Of a stretch of 6,926 nt of DNA, positions 1-5,712 are shown piece after piece. The stretch is from Paludibacteraceae bacterium. Lineage in GTDB: Bacteria; Bacteroidota; Bacteroidia; Bacteroidales; Paludibacteraceae. The stretch is from the NCBI GenBank assembly GCA_017550055.1, contig JAFYMM010000389.1, positions 1 to 6,926 on the forward strand. Direction: 5' to 3'. Each line of letters opens with the position of its first letter. The first letter of the stretch is position 1. The translations under genes and the position numbers were made by a program. The notes under the pieces are model-generated. The model did not search any database. It worked only from the letters and a program-made list of their open reading frames with translations, and was not told the origin of the DNA.

Positions 1-3
1 AAT

Positions 4-80
4 AGGGAGTAGGGAGTAGGGAGCAGGGAGTAGGGAGTAGGGAACAGGGAACAGGGAGCAGGGAGCAGGGAGCAGGGAAT
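4..80 (+). repeat. G-rich heptanucleotide tandem array, 11 units of AGGGARY
   Basis: Eleven uninterrupted 7-base units run from 4 to 80. The unit is AGGGA followed by GT, GT, GC, GT, GT, AC, AC, GC, GC, GC and AT in order. Units differ only at positions 6 and 7, and adjacent units tend to share the variant, as expected if blocks were duplicated. Every unit carries a GGG run separated by four bases, which meets the usual G-quadruplex pattern on the plus strand, with enough runs for two quadruplexes. The array ends 45 bases before the ATG of the lipoprotein gene. A 7-base period breaks reading frame and the array lies outside any recognisable gene. Short heptamer arrays are a known class of bacterial intergenic repeat. 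A regulatory role here is inference. Confidence 0.95.
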
Positions 81-114
81 TAGAAATAAAAATCAAAATA
101 AAAAATTAGAAATA
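78..114 (+). repeat. 11-bp direct repeat pair in the A-rich leader
   Basis: The 11-mer AATTAGAAATA occurs at 78-88 and again at 104-114, 26 bases apart, in an A-rich spacer between the heptamer array and the first gene. The bases that follow (113-125, TAGGAAACAGAAT) look like a decayed copy of the TAGGGAACAGGGAAT end of the array, so the whole leader may come from one duplicated repeat block. The second copy ends beside AGGA at 114-117, which sits 8 bases before the ATG at 126 and could act as a weak ribosome binding site. No recognisable Bacteroidota promoter (TAnnTTTG) is present in 1-125. Confidence 0.6.
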
Positions 115-125
115 GGAAACAGAAT

Positions 126-1223
126 ATGAAAAAAGGTTTATTTTTTATTATTGCAATTGCATTGTTGGTGGCTTGTACGCCTAAAAGCAATATTAGCGGG
201 TCAATGACTGATGCTGAGGGTAAAACTATCTATTTAGAACACACGGGATTGACCGCCACTACCCTATTAGATTCAGCGAAATTAGACGCAAAAGGGGGAT
301 TCAGTTTTTCGATTGAAACGCCTCAATATCCAGATTTTTATCGCATACGCATTAATAATCAATCTGTTGTATTGGCATTAGATTCAGCAACGAAGAGTGT
401 TAATATCGTGGCATCGGCAAAAGATGTGAACAATGCAACTATAGAAGGATCGGAGGCTTCGTTGGAAATTCAACGCTTGCGCAACTCAAACTTTGAACTT
501 CAACGCGCAGCAAAAGACGGAGATACAGCCAAAGTGGCTCAAATGTTGACTGCACACAAAAGATTAGGACAAGAGATTGTGTTGGCAAATCCTCGCTCGG
601 CAGCAGCATACTATGCTATCAATCAAACGATTGCTGGCAGTTATTATATGTCGCCATATATCAAAGAAGATTTGCCATTTTGGAACGCAGTGGCTACGGC
701 TTGGGATTTGCACTACGCAGAATATGAACGAGCTAAAGAGTTGAAACAAAGCGTACTTTTGGCTATTGGACAACACAGAAATAGAGAACTGTCGGCACAA
801 GAATTAGTTGAAAACATTAAAGAAGAGGGCTTTATTGATATAACGTTGCCTAACCGACTTGGCGAAGAGACTAAATTGTCGGCGTATGTGGGCAATGTGG
901 TTCTCATTGACTTTTCGGCATACGCAATGGAACAAGCTTCGGCTCATACGTTGTTTTTGAGAGAATTATACGCAACTTACCACGAATTAGGGTTGGAAAT
1001 ATTCCAAGTGTCGTTGGACGCAGACAAACTATTGTGGTTGGAACAAACACGCAATATTCCTTGGGTATGCGTGAGAGATGAGGCTTCGGTGCAATCAGTC
1101 ATTTTATCGACATATAACGTGAGAGAATTGCCTACATTCTTCCTCATGGACAAAGAGGGCAATATCGTTGGTAGATATAACCACGAAAATGTGGAAAAAG
1201 AGATAAATAGACTTACAAAATAG
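126..1223 (+). CDS. DUF4369-like lipoprotein with a thioredoxin fold lacking the CXXC motif
   Basis: This 365-residue protein starts with a lipoprotein signal: MKK, a hydrophobic stretch, then LVAC with the lipidated cysteine at C17. The residues after C17 (TPKSN) are not acidic, so the Bacteroidota surface-export signal seems absent and a periplasm-facing location is likely. Residues about 22-112 form a beta-rich domain resembling DUF4369 (GSMTDAEGKTIYLEH, then a DSA motif and a GxFSF turn). Residues about 113-235 are helical. Residues about 236-365 look like a TlpA/AhpC-type thioredoxin fold: a VVLIDFSA strand, the cis-proline motif ELPTFFL (P336) and a DKEGNIVGR hairpin. Where relatives have WCGPC, this protein reads A-M-E-Q-A (267-271). 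The only other cysteine is C315, so thiol-disulfide exchange by a CXXC motif is not possible. A binding, chaperone or structural role is more plausible than redox activity. Function is not known. The next gene starts 6 bases downstream. Confidence 0.88.
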   Translation: MKKGLFFIIAIALLVACTPKSNISGSMTDAEGKTIYLEHTGLTATTLLDSAKLDAKGGFSFSIETPQYPDFYRIRINNQSVVLALDSATKSVNIVASAKDVNNATIEGSEASLEIQRLRNSNFELQRAAKDGDTAKVAQMLTAHKRLGQEIVLANPRSAAAYYAINQTIAGSYYMSPYIKEDLPFWNAVATAWDLHYAEYERAKELKQSVLLAIGQHRNRELSAQELVENIKEEGFIDITLPNRLGEETKLSAYVGNVVLIDFSAYAMEQASAHTLFLRELYATYHELGLEIFQVSLDADKLLWLEQTRNIPWVCVRDEASVQSVILSTYNVRELPTFFLMDKEGNIVGRYNHENVEKEINRLTK

Positions 1224-1229
1224 TTTTTT

Positions 1230-2123
1230 ATGCTCAACAACTCGACTCTTGACTCGATATTCTCAACTCACTTTGATGCATGGGGAGTGGCTAGTATAGA
1301 GCCTATTGACGAAGAAATTGCGCATCTACGGAAATGGCTTGAGAGTGGTTATGCGGGAGAAATGAGGTATATGCACAACAATTTGCATCTGAGAGCAAAT
1401 CCTAAAGAACTATTGCCAGAGGCAAAATCGATGATAATGGTGTTGATGAACTACTACCCAAGAGAGTGGCAACCAAAAGATAGGCCACAAATAGCGGCAT
1501 ACGCCTACGGGAATGATTATCACCACATTGTAAAATCGAAACTGACAGAATTGGCAGAGGAGATAAACAAAGTTGCGCCACATAAATATGCAGTGTTTTG
1601 CGATTCGGCACCTGTGTTAGAGCGATATTGGGCGGCACGTGCGGGACTTGGATGGATTGGAAAAAACGGAATACTCGTGAATCCTAAGCTTGGTACGTTT
1701 ACTTTTATCGGCACACTGATTACTTCGCTTGATTTAGAGCCAAGTGGGGAGATGGAGAATAGGTGCGGAACATGCAGAAAATGTATAGATGCGTGCCCAA
1801 CAGGGGCTATTATTGATAAAACCATTGATGCTCGCAAATGCCTTTCGTATCAAACAATAGAGAAGCGTGGAGAGGTTGATAATGAACTAATTGAGGTGGC
1901 AGGTAATACTCTGTATGGTTGCGACCGTTGCCAATTGGCTTGCCCATGGAATAGATTTGCACAGCCACATAATCATCCAGAACTTGAGCCTATTGAGGGG
2001 ATTTTTGAATTAGATTGGGCATCGATGTCACGCTCGGAATTTAATCGCAAACTGAAATTCAGTCCAATGCAACGCGCTGGATTAAAGAAAATTAAAGCGA
2101 GATATATGCAAATTGAGAGTTGA
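1230..2123 (+). CDS. queG: Epoxyqueuosine reductase QueG, short form
   Basis: QueG catalyses the last step of queuosine synthesis, reducing epoxyqueuosine at the wobble position of tRNAs with GUN anticodons. It uses cobalamin and two [4Fe-4S] clusters in the cytoplasm. Family landmarks occur in order: WLESGYAGEMRYM (36-48), RANPKELLPEA (55-65), AYGNDYHHIVKSKL (92-105), CDSAPVLERYWAARAGLGWIGKNG (124-147, with D125 in the motif thought to hold the catalytic acid), the ferredoxin-like CGTCRKCIDACPTGAI (cysteines 179, 182, 185, 189) and YGCDRCQLACPWN (231, 234, 238). At 297 residues it lacks the C-terminal HEAT-like extension of the E. coli and Bacillus enzymes, ending soon after the SPMQRAG motif. 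The ATG lies six T residues after the lipoprotein stop with no room for a ribosome binding site of its own, so translational coupling is likely. Codons 1-15 overlap a decayed heptamer repeat and the last codons overlap another. Confidence 0.95.
   Translation: MLNNSTLDSIFSTHFDAWGVASIEPIDEEIAHLRKWLESGYAGEMRYMHNNLHLRANPKELLPEAKSMIMVLMNYYPREWQPKDRPQIAAYAYGNDYHHIVKSKLTELAEEINKVAPHKYAVFCDSAPVLERYWAARAGLGWIGKNGILVNPKLGTFTFIGTLITSLDLEPSGEMENRCGTCRKCIDACPTGAIIDKTIDARKCLSYQTIEKRGEVDNELIEVAGNTLYGCDRCQLACPWNRFAQPHNHPELEPIEGIFELDWASMSRSEFNRKLKFSPMQRAGLKKIKARYMQIES
1232..1274 (-). repeat. Decayed TCTCAAC-type heptamers over the queG start
   Basis: Reading the plus strand in 7-base steps gives GCTCAAC (1232), one extra base, then ACTCGAC (1240), TCTTGAC (1247), TCGATAT (1254), TCTCAAC (1261) and TCACTTT (1268). 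Four of these are close to TCTCAAC. The reverse complement, GTTGAGA, is a rotation of the TTGAGAG units found over the queG stop. The stretch encodes QueG residues 2-15, upstream of the first conserved family motif. The match is imperfect and some agreement may be chance. Confidence 0.4.
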
Positions 2124-2133
2124 AAGTTGAGAA
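2113..2133 (+). repeat. Three TTGARAR heptamers spanning the queG stop codon
   Basis: TTGAGAG (2113), TTGAAAG (2120) and TTGAGAA (2127) are contiguous 7-base units. The queG stop codon TGA (2121-2123) is formed by the second unit, so the final residues (I-E-S) and the stop are both written in repeat sequence. The array fills most of the 25-base gap to the symporter start at 2149. Confidence 0.75.
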
Positions 2134-2148
2134 TTATAACTAAAAATC

Positions 2149-3540
2149 GTGTACTTAATTATACTAATCATATATATTGCCATTTTGCTCGGAGTCAGTT
2201 ATTTGACTTCGCGAAAAAGCACATCTAACGAAGCCTTTTTCAGTGGCAATCATCGTTCGCCATGGTATTTAGTAGCCTTTGGGATGATTGGGGCTTCGAT
2301 TAGTGGCATAAGCGTAGTATCGGTGCCAGGCATGGTGTTGACATCGGAATGGACCTATTTGCAGACTTGCCTTGGTTTTTTCTTTGGCTATATCGCTGTG
2401 GCATACGTGCTACTGCCTCTCTATTATAGGCTGAAACTAACCTCAATATACGAATATCTGAATGGGCGTTTTGGCTCGTCGTCGTACCACACAGGGTCGA
2501 TATTTTTCGTAATAGCCAAAATGGTTAGTTCCGCCACAAAACTTTATGTTGCAGTGCTTGTGCTACAGCATTTTATATTCGACGAATGGAATATTCCGTT
2601 TTGGCTTACGGTGATAATCTGCGTTGCCGTAATTTGGCTATACACACATCGTGCAGGGATTCGCACGATTGTATGGACCGACACACTGCAAACTCTGCTT
2701 TTTATTGTGGCAATCAGCATAATGTGCTACGAAGCATGGCGACTGTGCGACACAAAAATTGCAACTCTTAGCACTCAGTTTTCGACTTTCAACTTTAGCG
2801 ATTGGCATTCGCCTCGATACTTTTGGAAACAATTCATTAGTGGGATATTTATCGTAATAGTAATGACTGGGTTGGACCAAGACATGATGCAAAAAAACCT
2901 ATCGTGTCGGACACTACGCGAAAGTCAGAAAAATATGTTGAGCTATGGAATTGCATTTTTACCTATCAATTTTATATTGCTATTGTTAGGGGCATTATGC
3001 GTAATTTATGCCCAACAATCAGGCATTATGCTACCCGAAGCTCCCGACAAAATTATGCCTTTTATGGTATCAGAAATCATGACTCCAATAGTTGGTATTT
3101 GCTTCGTATTAGGCATCATTTCGGCATCGTTCTCAAGTGCAGATTCGGCATTAACATCAATAACAACAACCCTCGCAGTAGATATTTTCGAATGGAAACA
3201 AAATGAAAAACTGCGTCGTATGTTACACATCGCTATATGCGCACTATTTGCCATTATCGTAATATTGTTTGGCTATACACAAAATCGCTCAATCATTGAC
3301 ACAATCTATACTATAGTAGGATATGCCTATGGTCCACTGCTCGGAATGTTTGCTTTTGGACTATTCACTCAATATCAAGTGCGCGACAAATTGGTACCCA
3401 TCGTAGCTATTACATCACCAATAATTTGCTACACCATCAATGCCATCACATCGCACATTTGGAGCTACCAATGGGGCTATGAACTATTATTGCTCAATGG
3501 CACACTTACATTCATCGGGCTACTCTGTATAAAAAAATAA
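2149..3540 (+). CDS. Sodium:solute symporter (SSS family, LeuT fold)
   Basis: This inner-membrane secondary transporter has 463 residues and about 13 predicted membrane helices (roughly 1-19, 40-60, 71-90, 115-140, 150-166, 177-197, 226-241, 266-288, 313-331, 358-376, 384-405, 414-435, 444-461), as in the SSS family (TC 2.A.21). Supporting motifs are AFFSGNHRSPWYLVAFGMIGASISG (29-53), the VWTDTLQ signature (175-181), TGLDQDMMQKNLS (240-252) and SASFSSADSALTS (325-337), where small hydroxyl residues usually contribute to the sodium site. The substrate cannot be read from sequence; sugars, sialic acid, amino acids and other anions are all known in the family. The start is GTG; no ATG lies nearby and helix 1 begins at once. 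The gene is 25 bases after queG and 19 bases before engB, in the same run. The loop between helices 6 and 7 (residues 206-217) is encoded by heptamer-like repeats. Confidence 0.92.
   Translation: MYLIILIIYIAILLGVSYLTSRKSTSNEAFFSGNHRSPWYLVAFGMIGASISGISVVSVPGMVLTSEWTYLQTCLGFFFGYIAVAYVLLPLYYRLKLTSIYEYLNGRFGSSSYHTGSIFFVIAKMVSSATKLYVAVLVLQHFIFDEWNIPFWLTVIICVAVIWLYTHRAGIRTIVWTDTLQTLLFIVAISIMCYEAWRLCDTKIATLSTQFSTFNFSDWHSPRYFWKQFISGIFIVIVMTGLDQDMMQKNLSCRTLRESQKNMLSYGIAFLPINFILLLLGALCVIYAQQSGIMLPEAPDKIMPFMVSEIMTPIVGICFVLGIISASFSSADSALTSITTTLAVDIFEWKQNEKLRRMLHIAICALFAIIVILFGYTQNRSIIDTIYTIVGYAYGPLLGMFAFGLFTQYQVRDKLVPIVAITSPIICYTINAITSHIWSYQWGYELLLLNGTLTFIGLLCIKK
2765..2799 (-). repeat. Heptamer-like repeats inside the symporter gene
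   Basis: In 7-base steps the plus strand reads CTCTTAG, CACTCAG, TTTTCGA, CTTTCAA and CTTTAGC. The best units are the reverse complement of the TTGAAAG unit found at 2120-2126. The stretch encodes residues 206-217 (TLSTQFSTFNFS), in a loop between predicted helices 6 and 7, where an inserted segment would be tolerated. The alignment is degenerate and was made by eye. Confidence 0.45.
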
Positions 3541-3559
3541 TCATTAATAATCATATAAA

Positions 3560-4171
3560 ATGCACATCAGTTCATCAGAGTTCGTTATATCGAACACCGA
3601 CTACAAACGCTGTCCAGAAGGACGCCTACATGAATTTGCTTTTATCGGACGAAGCAACGTAGGCAAATCGTCGCTTATCAACATGCTATTGCAACATCCC
3701 GATTTAGCAAAAACATCGTCTAAACCAGGTAAAACCCTATTGATAAACCACTTCTTAGTCAACAAACAATGGTATATTGTCGATTTGCCAGGCTATGGCT
3801 ATGCTCGTGCTTCAAAAGAACAACGTCGCAAATTGCGTGGCATCATCGACGGATACATCCTATTCCGACCTCAACTTACAAATCTATTTGTATTGATTGA
3901 CTGTCGCCACGAACCTCAACAAATTGACGTGGAATTCATGCGTTGGCTAGGCGAATCAGGCATCCCATTCTCTATAGTTTTTACCAAAGCTGACAAATTG
4001 AGCCAATCGCGCTTGGCATCCAACATTGAAAACTACAAAAACGAACTACTCAAAGAGTGGGAAGCTCTACCTCCTATGTTCATAACCTCATCGGAAAAAG
4101 CACAAGGACGCGATGAACTCCTAAACTACATCGAAGACATCATGCGCCAAGTTGATGAAGAAGAGAAATAA
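3560..4171 (+). CDS. engB: Ribosome biogenesis GTP-binding protein EngB (YsxC/YihA)
   Basis: EngB is a cytoplasmic TrmE-Era-type GTPase needed for late assembly of the 50S ribosomal subunit in bacteria where it has been studied, and it is usually essential. All G motifs are present: G1 GRSNVGKS (30-37), G2 region SSKPGKT (53-59), G3 DLPGYG (75-80), G4 TKAD (142-145) and G5 TSS (176-178) followed by KAQG. The N-terminal SEFVISN and the IDCRH segment (113-117) are typical of the family. The length of 203 residues is normal. The ATG at 3560 places SSEFVISN where the family expects it. It is the last gene of the plus-strand run and is followed nine bases later by a strong terminator. Confidence 0.97.
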   Translation: MHISSSEFVISNTDYKRCPEGRLHEFAFIGRSNVGKSSLINMLLQHPDLAKTSSKPGKTLLINHFLVNKQWYIVDLPGYGYARASKEQRRKLRGIIDGYILFRPQLTNLFVLIDCRHEPQQIDVEFMRWLGESGIPFSIVFTKADKLSQSRLASNIENYKNELLKEWEALPPMFITSSEKAQGRDELLNYIEDIMRQVDEEEK

Positions 4172-4179
4172 AATACTAT

Positions 4180-4221
4180 AAATAAGGTTGACCAAAATAT
4201 TATAGTCAACCTTATTTTTTT
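4180..4221 (+). terminator. Intrinsic terminator after engB
   Basis: A perfect 12-base-pair stem (AATAAGGTTGAC at 4181-4192 with GTCAACCTTATT at 4205-4216), extended by one A-T pair, encloses a 12-base loop. A run of seven T residues overlaps and follows the right arm (4215-4221). The T run lies on the plus-strand side, so this ends the engB-containing transcript. On the minus strand the tail is poorer in U, so it is mainly one-directional. Confidence 0.93.
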
Positions 4222-4277
4222 ACATCAACTAATAATTAAACCATCAGAAATTTATCACTCCCATATTTTTTTACTAA

Positions 4278-4317
4278 TACAAAACAAATGCCCCTCAAAA
4301 AATCTTTTGAGGGGCAT
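4278..4317 (-). terminator. Intrinsic terminator of the minus-strand gene pair
   Basis: A perfect 13-base-pair stem with a GC core (ATGCCCCTCAAAA at 4288-4300 with TTTTGAGGGGCAT at 4305-4317) has a 4-base loop. Read on the minus strand it is followed by the U-rich tail TTTGTTTTGT (4278-4287). On the plus strand the downstream bases are not T-rich. It lies 33 bases beyond the stop of the outer-membrane protein gene at 4351 and so ends that transcript. The 56 bases between this tail and the engB terminator hold nothing recognisable. Confidence 0.9.
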
Positions 4318-4350
4318 ATTACTATATAAGCCAATTATAGACTAAACAAA

Positions 4351-5697
4351 TTACTTGAAGAAATTAAAGTTATAAGTTAATTTCACACCAGCATCAAGGT
4401 GTCCCATCTTATCAGTATAAGCATTAGTCAAAGATTCAACATTAACCACACCATTACCATTTGCAGATGGAGCAAATACATCAATAGCAGATCCTAAAGG
4501 ATTGTTGCTATACATGCTATATACACCATAGTTAGCAAATGCACCTAATCCAATAGAATTACCTGACTTAAGTTTAAACTCATAACCCAACTCTATACCA
4601 ATAGTCATTGTCAACTTAAATTGTTGTTCACCTTTACCTTTTTGATTTTCTTGTTCTTCGCTAAGCGCACCATAAACAGGGTTATTATTTAAAACAACAC
4701 CTGTTTCTACGTCAGTCACTTGAATATTACCATTAGTAATAACTTGCTTATAAGGAGCATAAGCAGGCAACAAGAAACGAGGACCAACATTCAAGAAGAA
4801 ACCATTAACAAGCATAGAAAACATTACAGGCACTTCCAATTGGAGTTGGTTATTTGTTTCCTTGATATTATCAGCTGTTACATTGTAAATAACTTCACCA
4901 TCAGAAGTGTTTGCAGTAAATGTTTCATCCCATACTTGATTACGAGTAGTATTCATATAACCAACAGAAACACCAGCCAAAAGACCCAAATGCATTTTTT
5001 CGTTGCTTATAGGCCAATAATGTGCATATTGCAAGTCGAGAAGCACATCACCACCAAGAGGCAATTTAGAAAATTCTGCCACAGTCGCTTTAGCCATAGA
5101 CGAAGCAAAACCACCACGAAGACCAATTGTAAAACGATCAATTTGATATGGTTTAGATTCTTCTTCGTTTACTACTGATTTCTCCTCTACTGGTGCTGGT
5201 TCAGGAATAGTTTCTACAACCGGCTCTTCAGGAGTAGGTTCAACCACTTCTTCTACCACTGGTTCTTCTACAGTTTTCTTTACAATAGGTTCCTCAACTA
5301 CGGGTTTCTCCACAATAGGCTCCTCTACTACAGTTTCTTGCGAAGGGGTTTCTGTTTCTGAAACCTCTTTTTCATTTACTACAACAGCAGAACCACTTGT
5401 AATCCAAGAATAAATTCCCTTTACCAAGATACCATCAGGGTGCCACTTACTACCTACTTGACGCACGACATGCACTTGATCGTACACCCAATCAAGAATA
5501 CGCTCTCCTGTTTCATAATGCAAACTATCTTTATTAATCATCACAGAGTCGCCGACTTCTATCTTAGCACCAGAATCTTTATAGTTTAATGCTTTTTGAG
5601 CAGAAGCATTTACCAAAGGTAGCAGGCTGGTGAAAATCACCAGCAAGCTTACCTTCATTATTTGTGAACTTTTTATTAACATCATTATATTTTTCAT
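4351..5697 (-). CDS. Outer-membrane beta-barrel protein with SH3-like domain and Pro/Glu/Val spacer
   Basis: The 448-residue protein has four parts. Residues 1-33 are a signal peptide ending in NASAQ; a shorter start at M14 would also give a good signal, but the strong ribosome binding site at 5704-5711 fits the ATG at 5697. Residues about 45-104 resemble the SH3-like domain seen at the end of some cell-wall amidases (GDSVMINKDSLHYETGE, then ILDWVYDQVHVV and VKGIYSWITSG), which suggests peptidoglycan contact. Residues about 116-180 are a repetitive Glu/Pro/Val spacer of the type that spans the periplasm in TonB. Residues about 184-448 alternate as amphipathic strands (FTIGLRGGF, LLDLQYAHYW, LGLLAGVSVGY, FFLNVGPRFLLP, IGIELGYEF, LDAGVKLTYNFNFF) and end in aromatics, as in a PorT/OmpA-like outer-membrane barrel. 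It is probably co-transcribed with the T9SS cargo gene 15 bases upstream. Its exact function is unknown. Confidence 0.85.
   Translation of the reverse strand: MKNIMMLIKSSQIMKVSLLVIFTSLLPLVNASAQKALNYKDSGAKIEVGDSVMINKDSLHYETGERILDWVYDQVHVVRQVGSKWHPDGILVKGIYSWITSGSAVVVNEKEVSETETPSQETVVEEPIVEKPVVEEPIVKKTVEEPVVEEVVEPTPEEPVVETIPEPAPVEEKSVVNEEESKPYQIDRFTIGLRGGFASSMAKATVAEFSKLPLGGDVLLDLQYAHYWPISNEKMHLGLLAGVSVGYMNTTRNQVWDETFTANTSDGEVIYNVTADNIKETNNQLQLEVPVMFSMLVNGFFLNVGPRFLLPAYAPYKQVITNGNIQVTDVETGVVLNNNPVYGALSEEQENQKGKGEQQFKLTMTIGIELGYEFKLKSGNSIGLGAFANYGVYSMYSNNPLGSAIDVFAPSANGNGVVNVESLTNAYTDKMGHLDAGVKLTYNFNFFK
5158..5352 (-). repeat. Glu/Pro/Val repeat spacer with a 30-bp tandem core
   Basis: This encodes residues 116-180 of the outer-membrane protein. 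The clearest copies are VVEEPIVEKP and VVEEPIVKKT (residues 123-142, bases 5272-5331), a 10-residue or 30-base tandem duplication, followed by looser EEPVVE and PEEPVVE units. Because the unit is a multiple of three, gain or loss of copies would change the spacer length without a frameshift. Confidence 0.85.
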
Positions 5698-5712
5698 AAT
5701 ATTCTCCTCCCA
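5698..5712 (-). promoter_or_regulatory. Strong Shine-Dalgarno sequence
   Basis: The 15-base gap between the two minus-strand genes reads, on the coding strand, TGGGAGGAGAATATT before ATG. GGGAGGAG (5704-5711) contains GGAGG, complementary to the CCUCC end of 16S rRNA, with a 6-base spacer to the start codon. None of the four plus-strand genes has anything comparable. It fixes the start at 5697 rather than the internal ATGs. Confidence 0.8.

Noticed and set aside
4..80. CRISPR array
   Set aside because: Units are 7 bases, directly abutting, with no spacers and no cas genes nearby.
1..125. Promoter for the plus-strand genes
   Set aside because: No TAnnTTTG or TTTG-type Bacteroidota elements are present in this purine-rich stretch; the promoter is probably to the left of the window.
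2124..2148. Riboswitch or promoter in the queG-symporter gap
   Set aside because: The gap is only 25 bases and is largely filled by the heptamer repeat; there is no room for a riboswitch and no promoter motif is seen.
2904..3206. 100-codon open frame overlapping the symporter gene in another frame
   Set aside because: The symporter frame has conserved motifs across this region; the overlapping translation has none.
3536..3554. Direct repeat AATAATCAT before engB as an operator
   Set aside because: Two 9-base AT-rich copies (3536-3544, 3546-3554) in a short gap can arise by chance, and no regulator or promoter supports a role.
4720..5178. 152-codon plus-strand open frame opposite the outer-membrane protein gene
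   Set aside because: Its translation is low-complexity with no family resemblance, while the opposite strand has a clear signal peptide and barrel strands; it is an antisense shadow.
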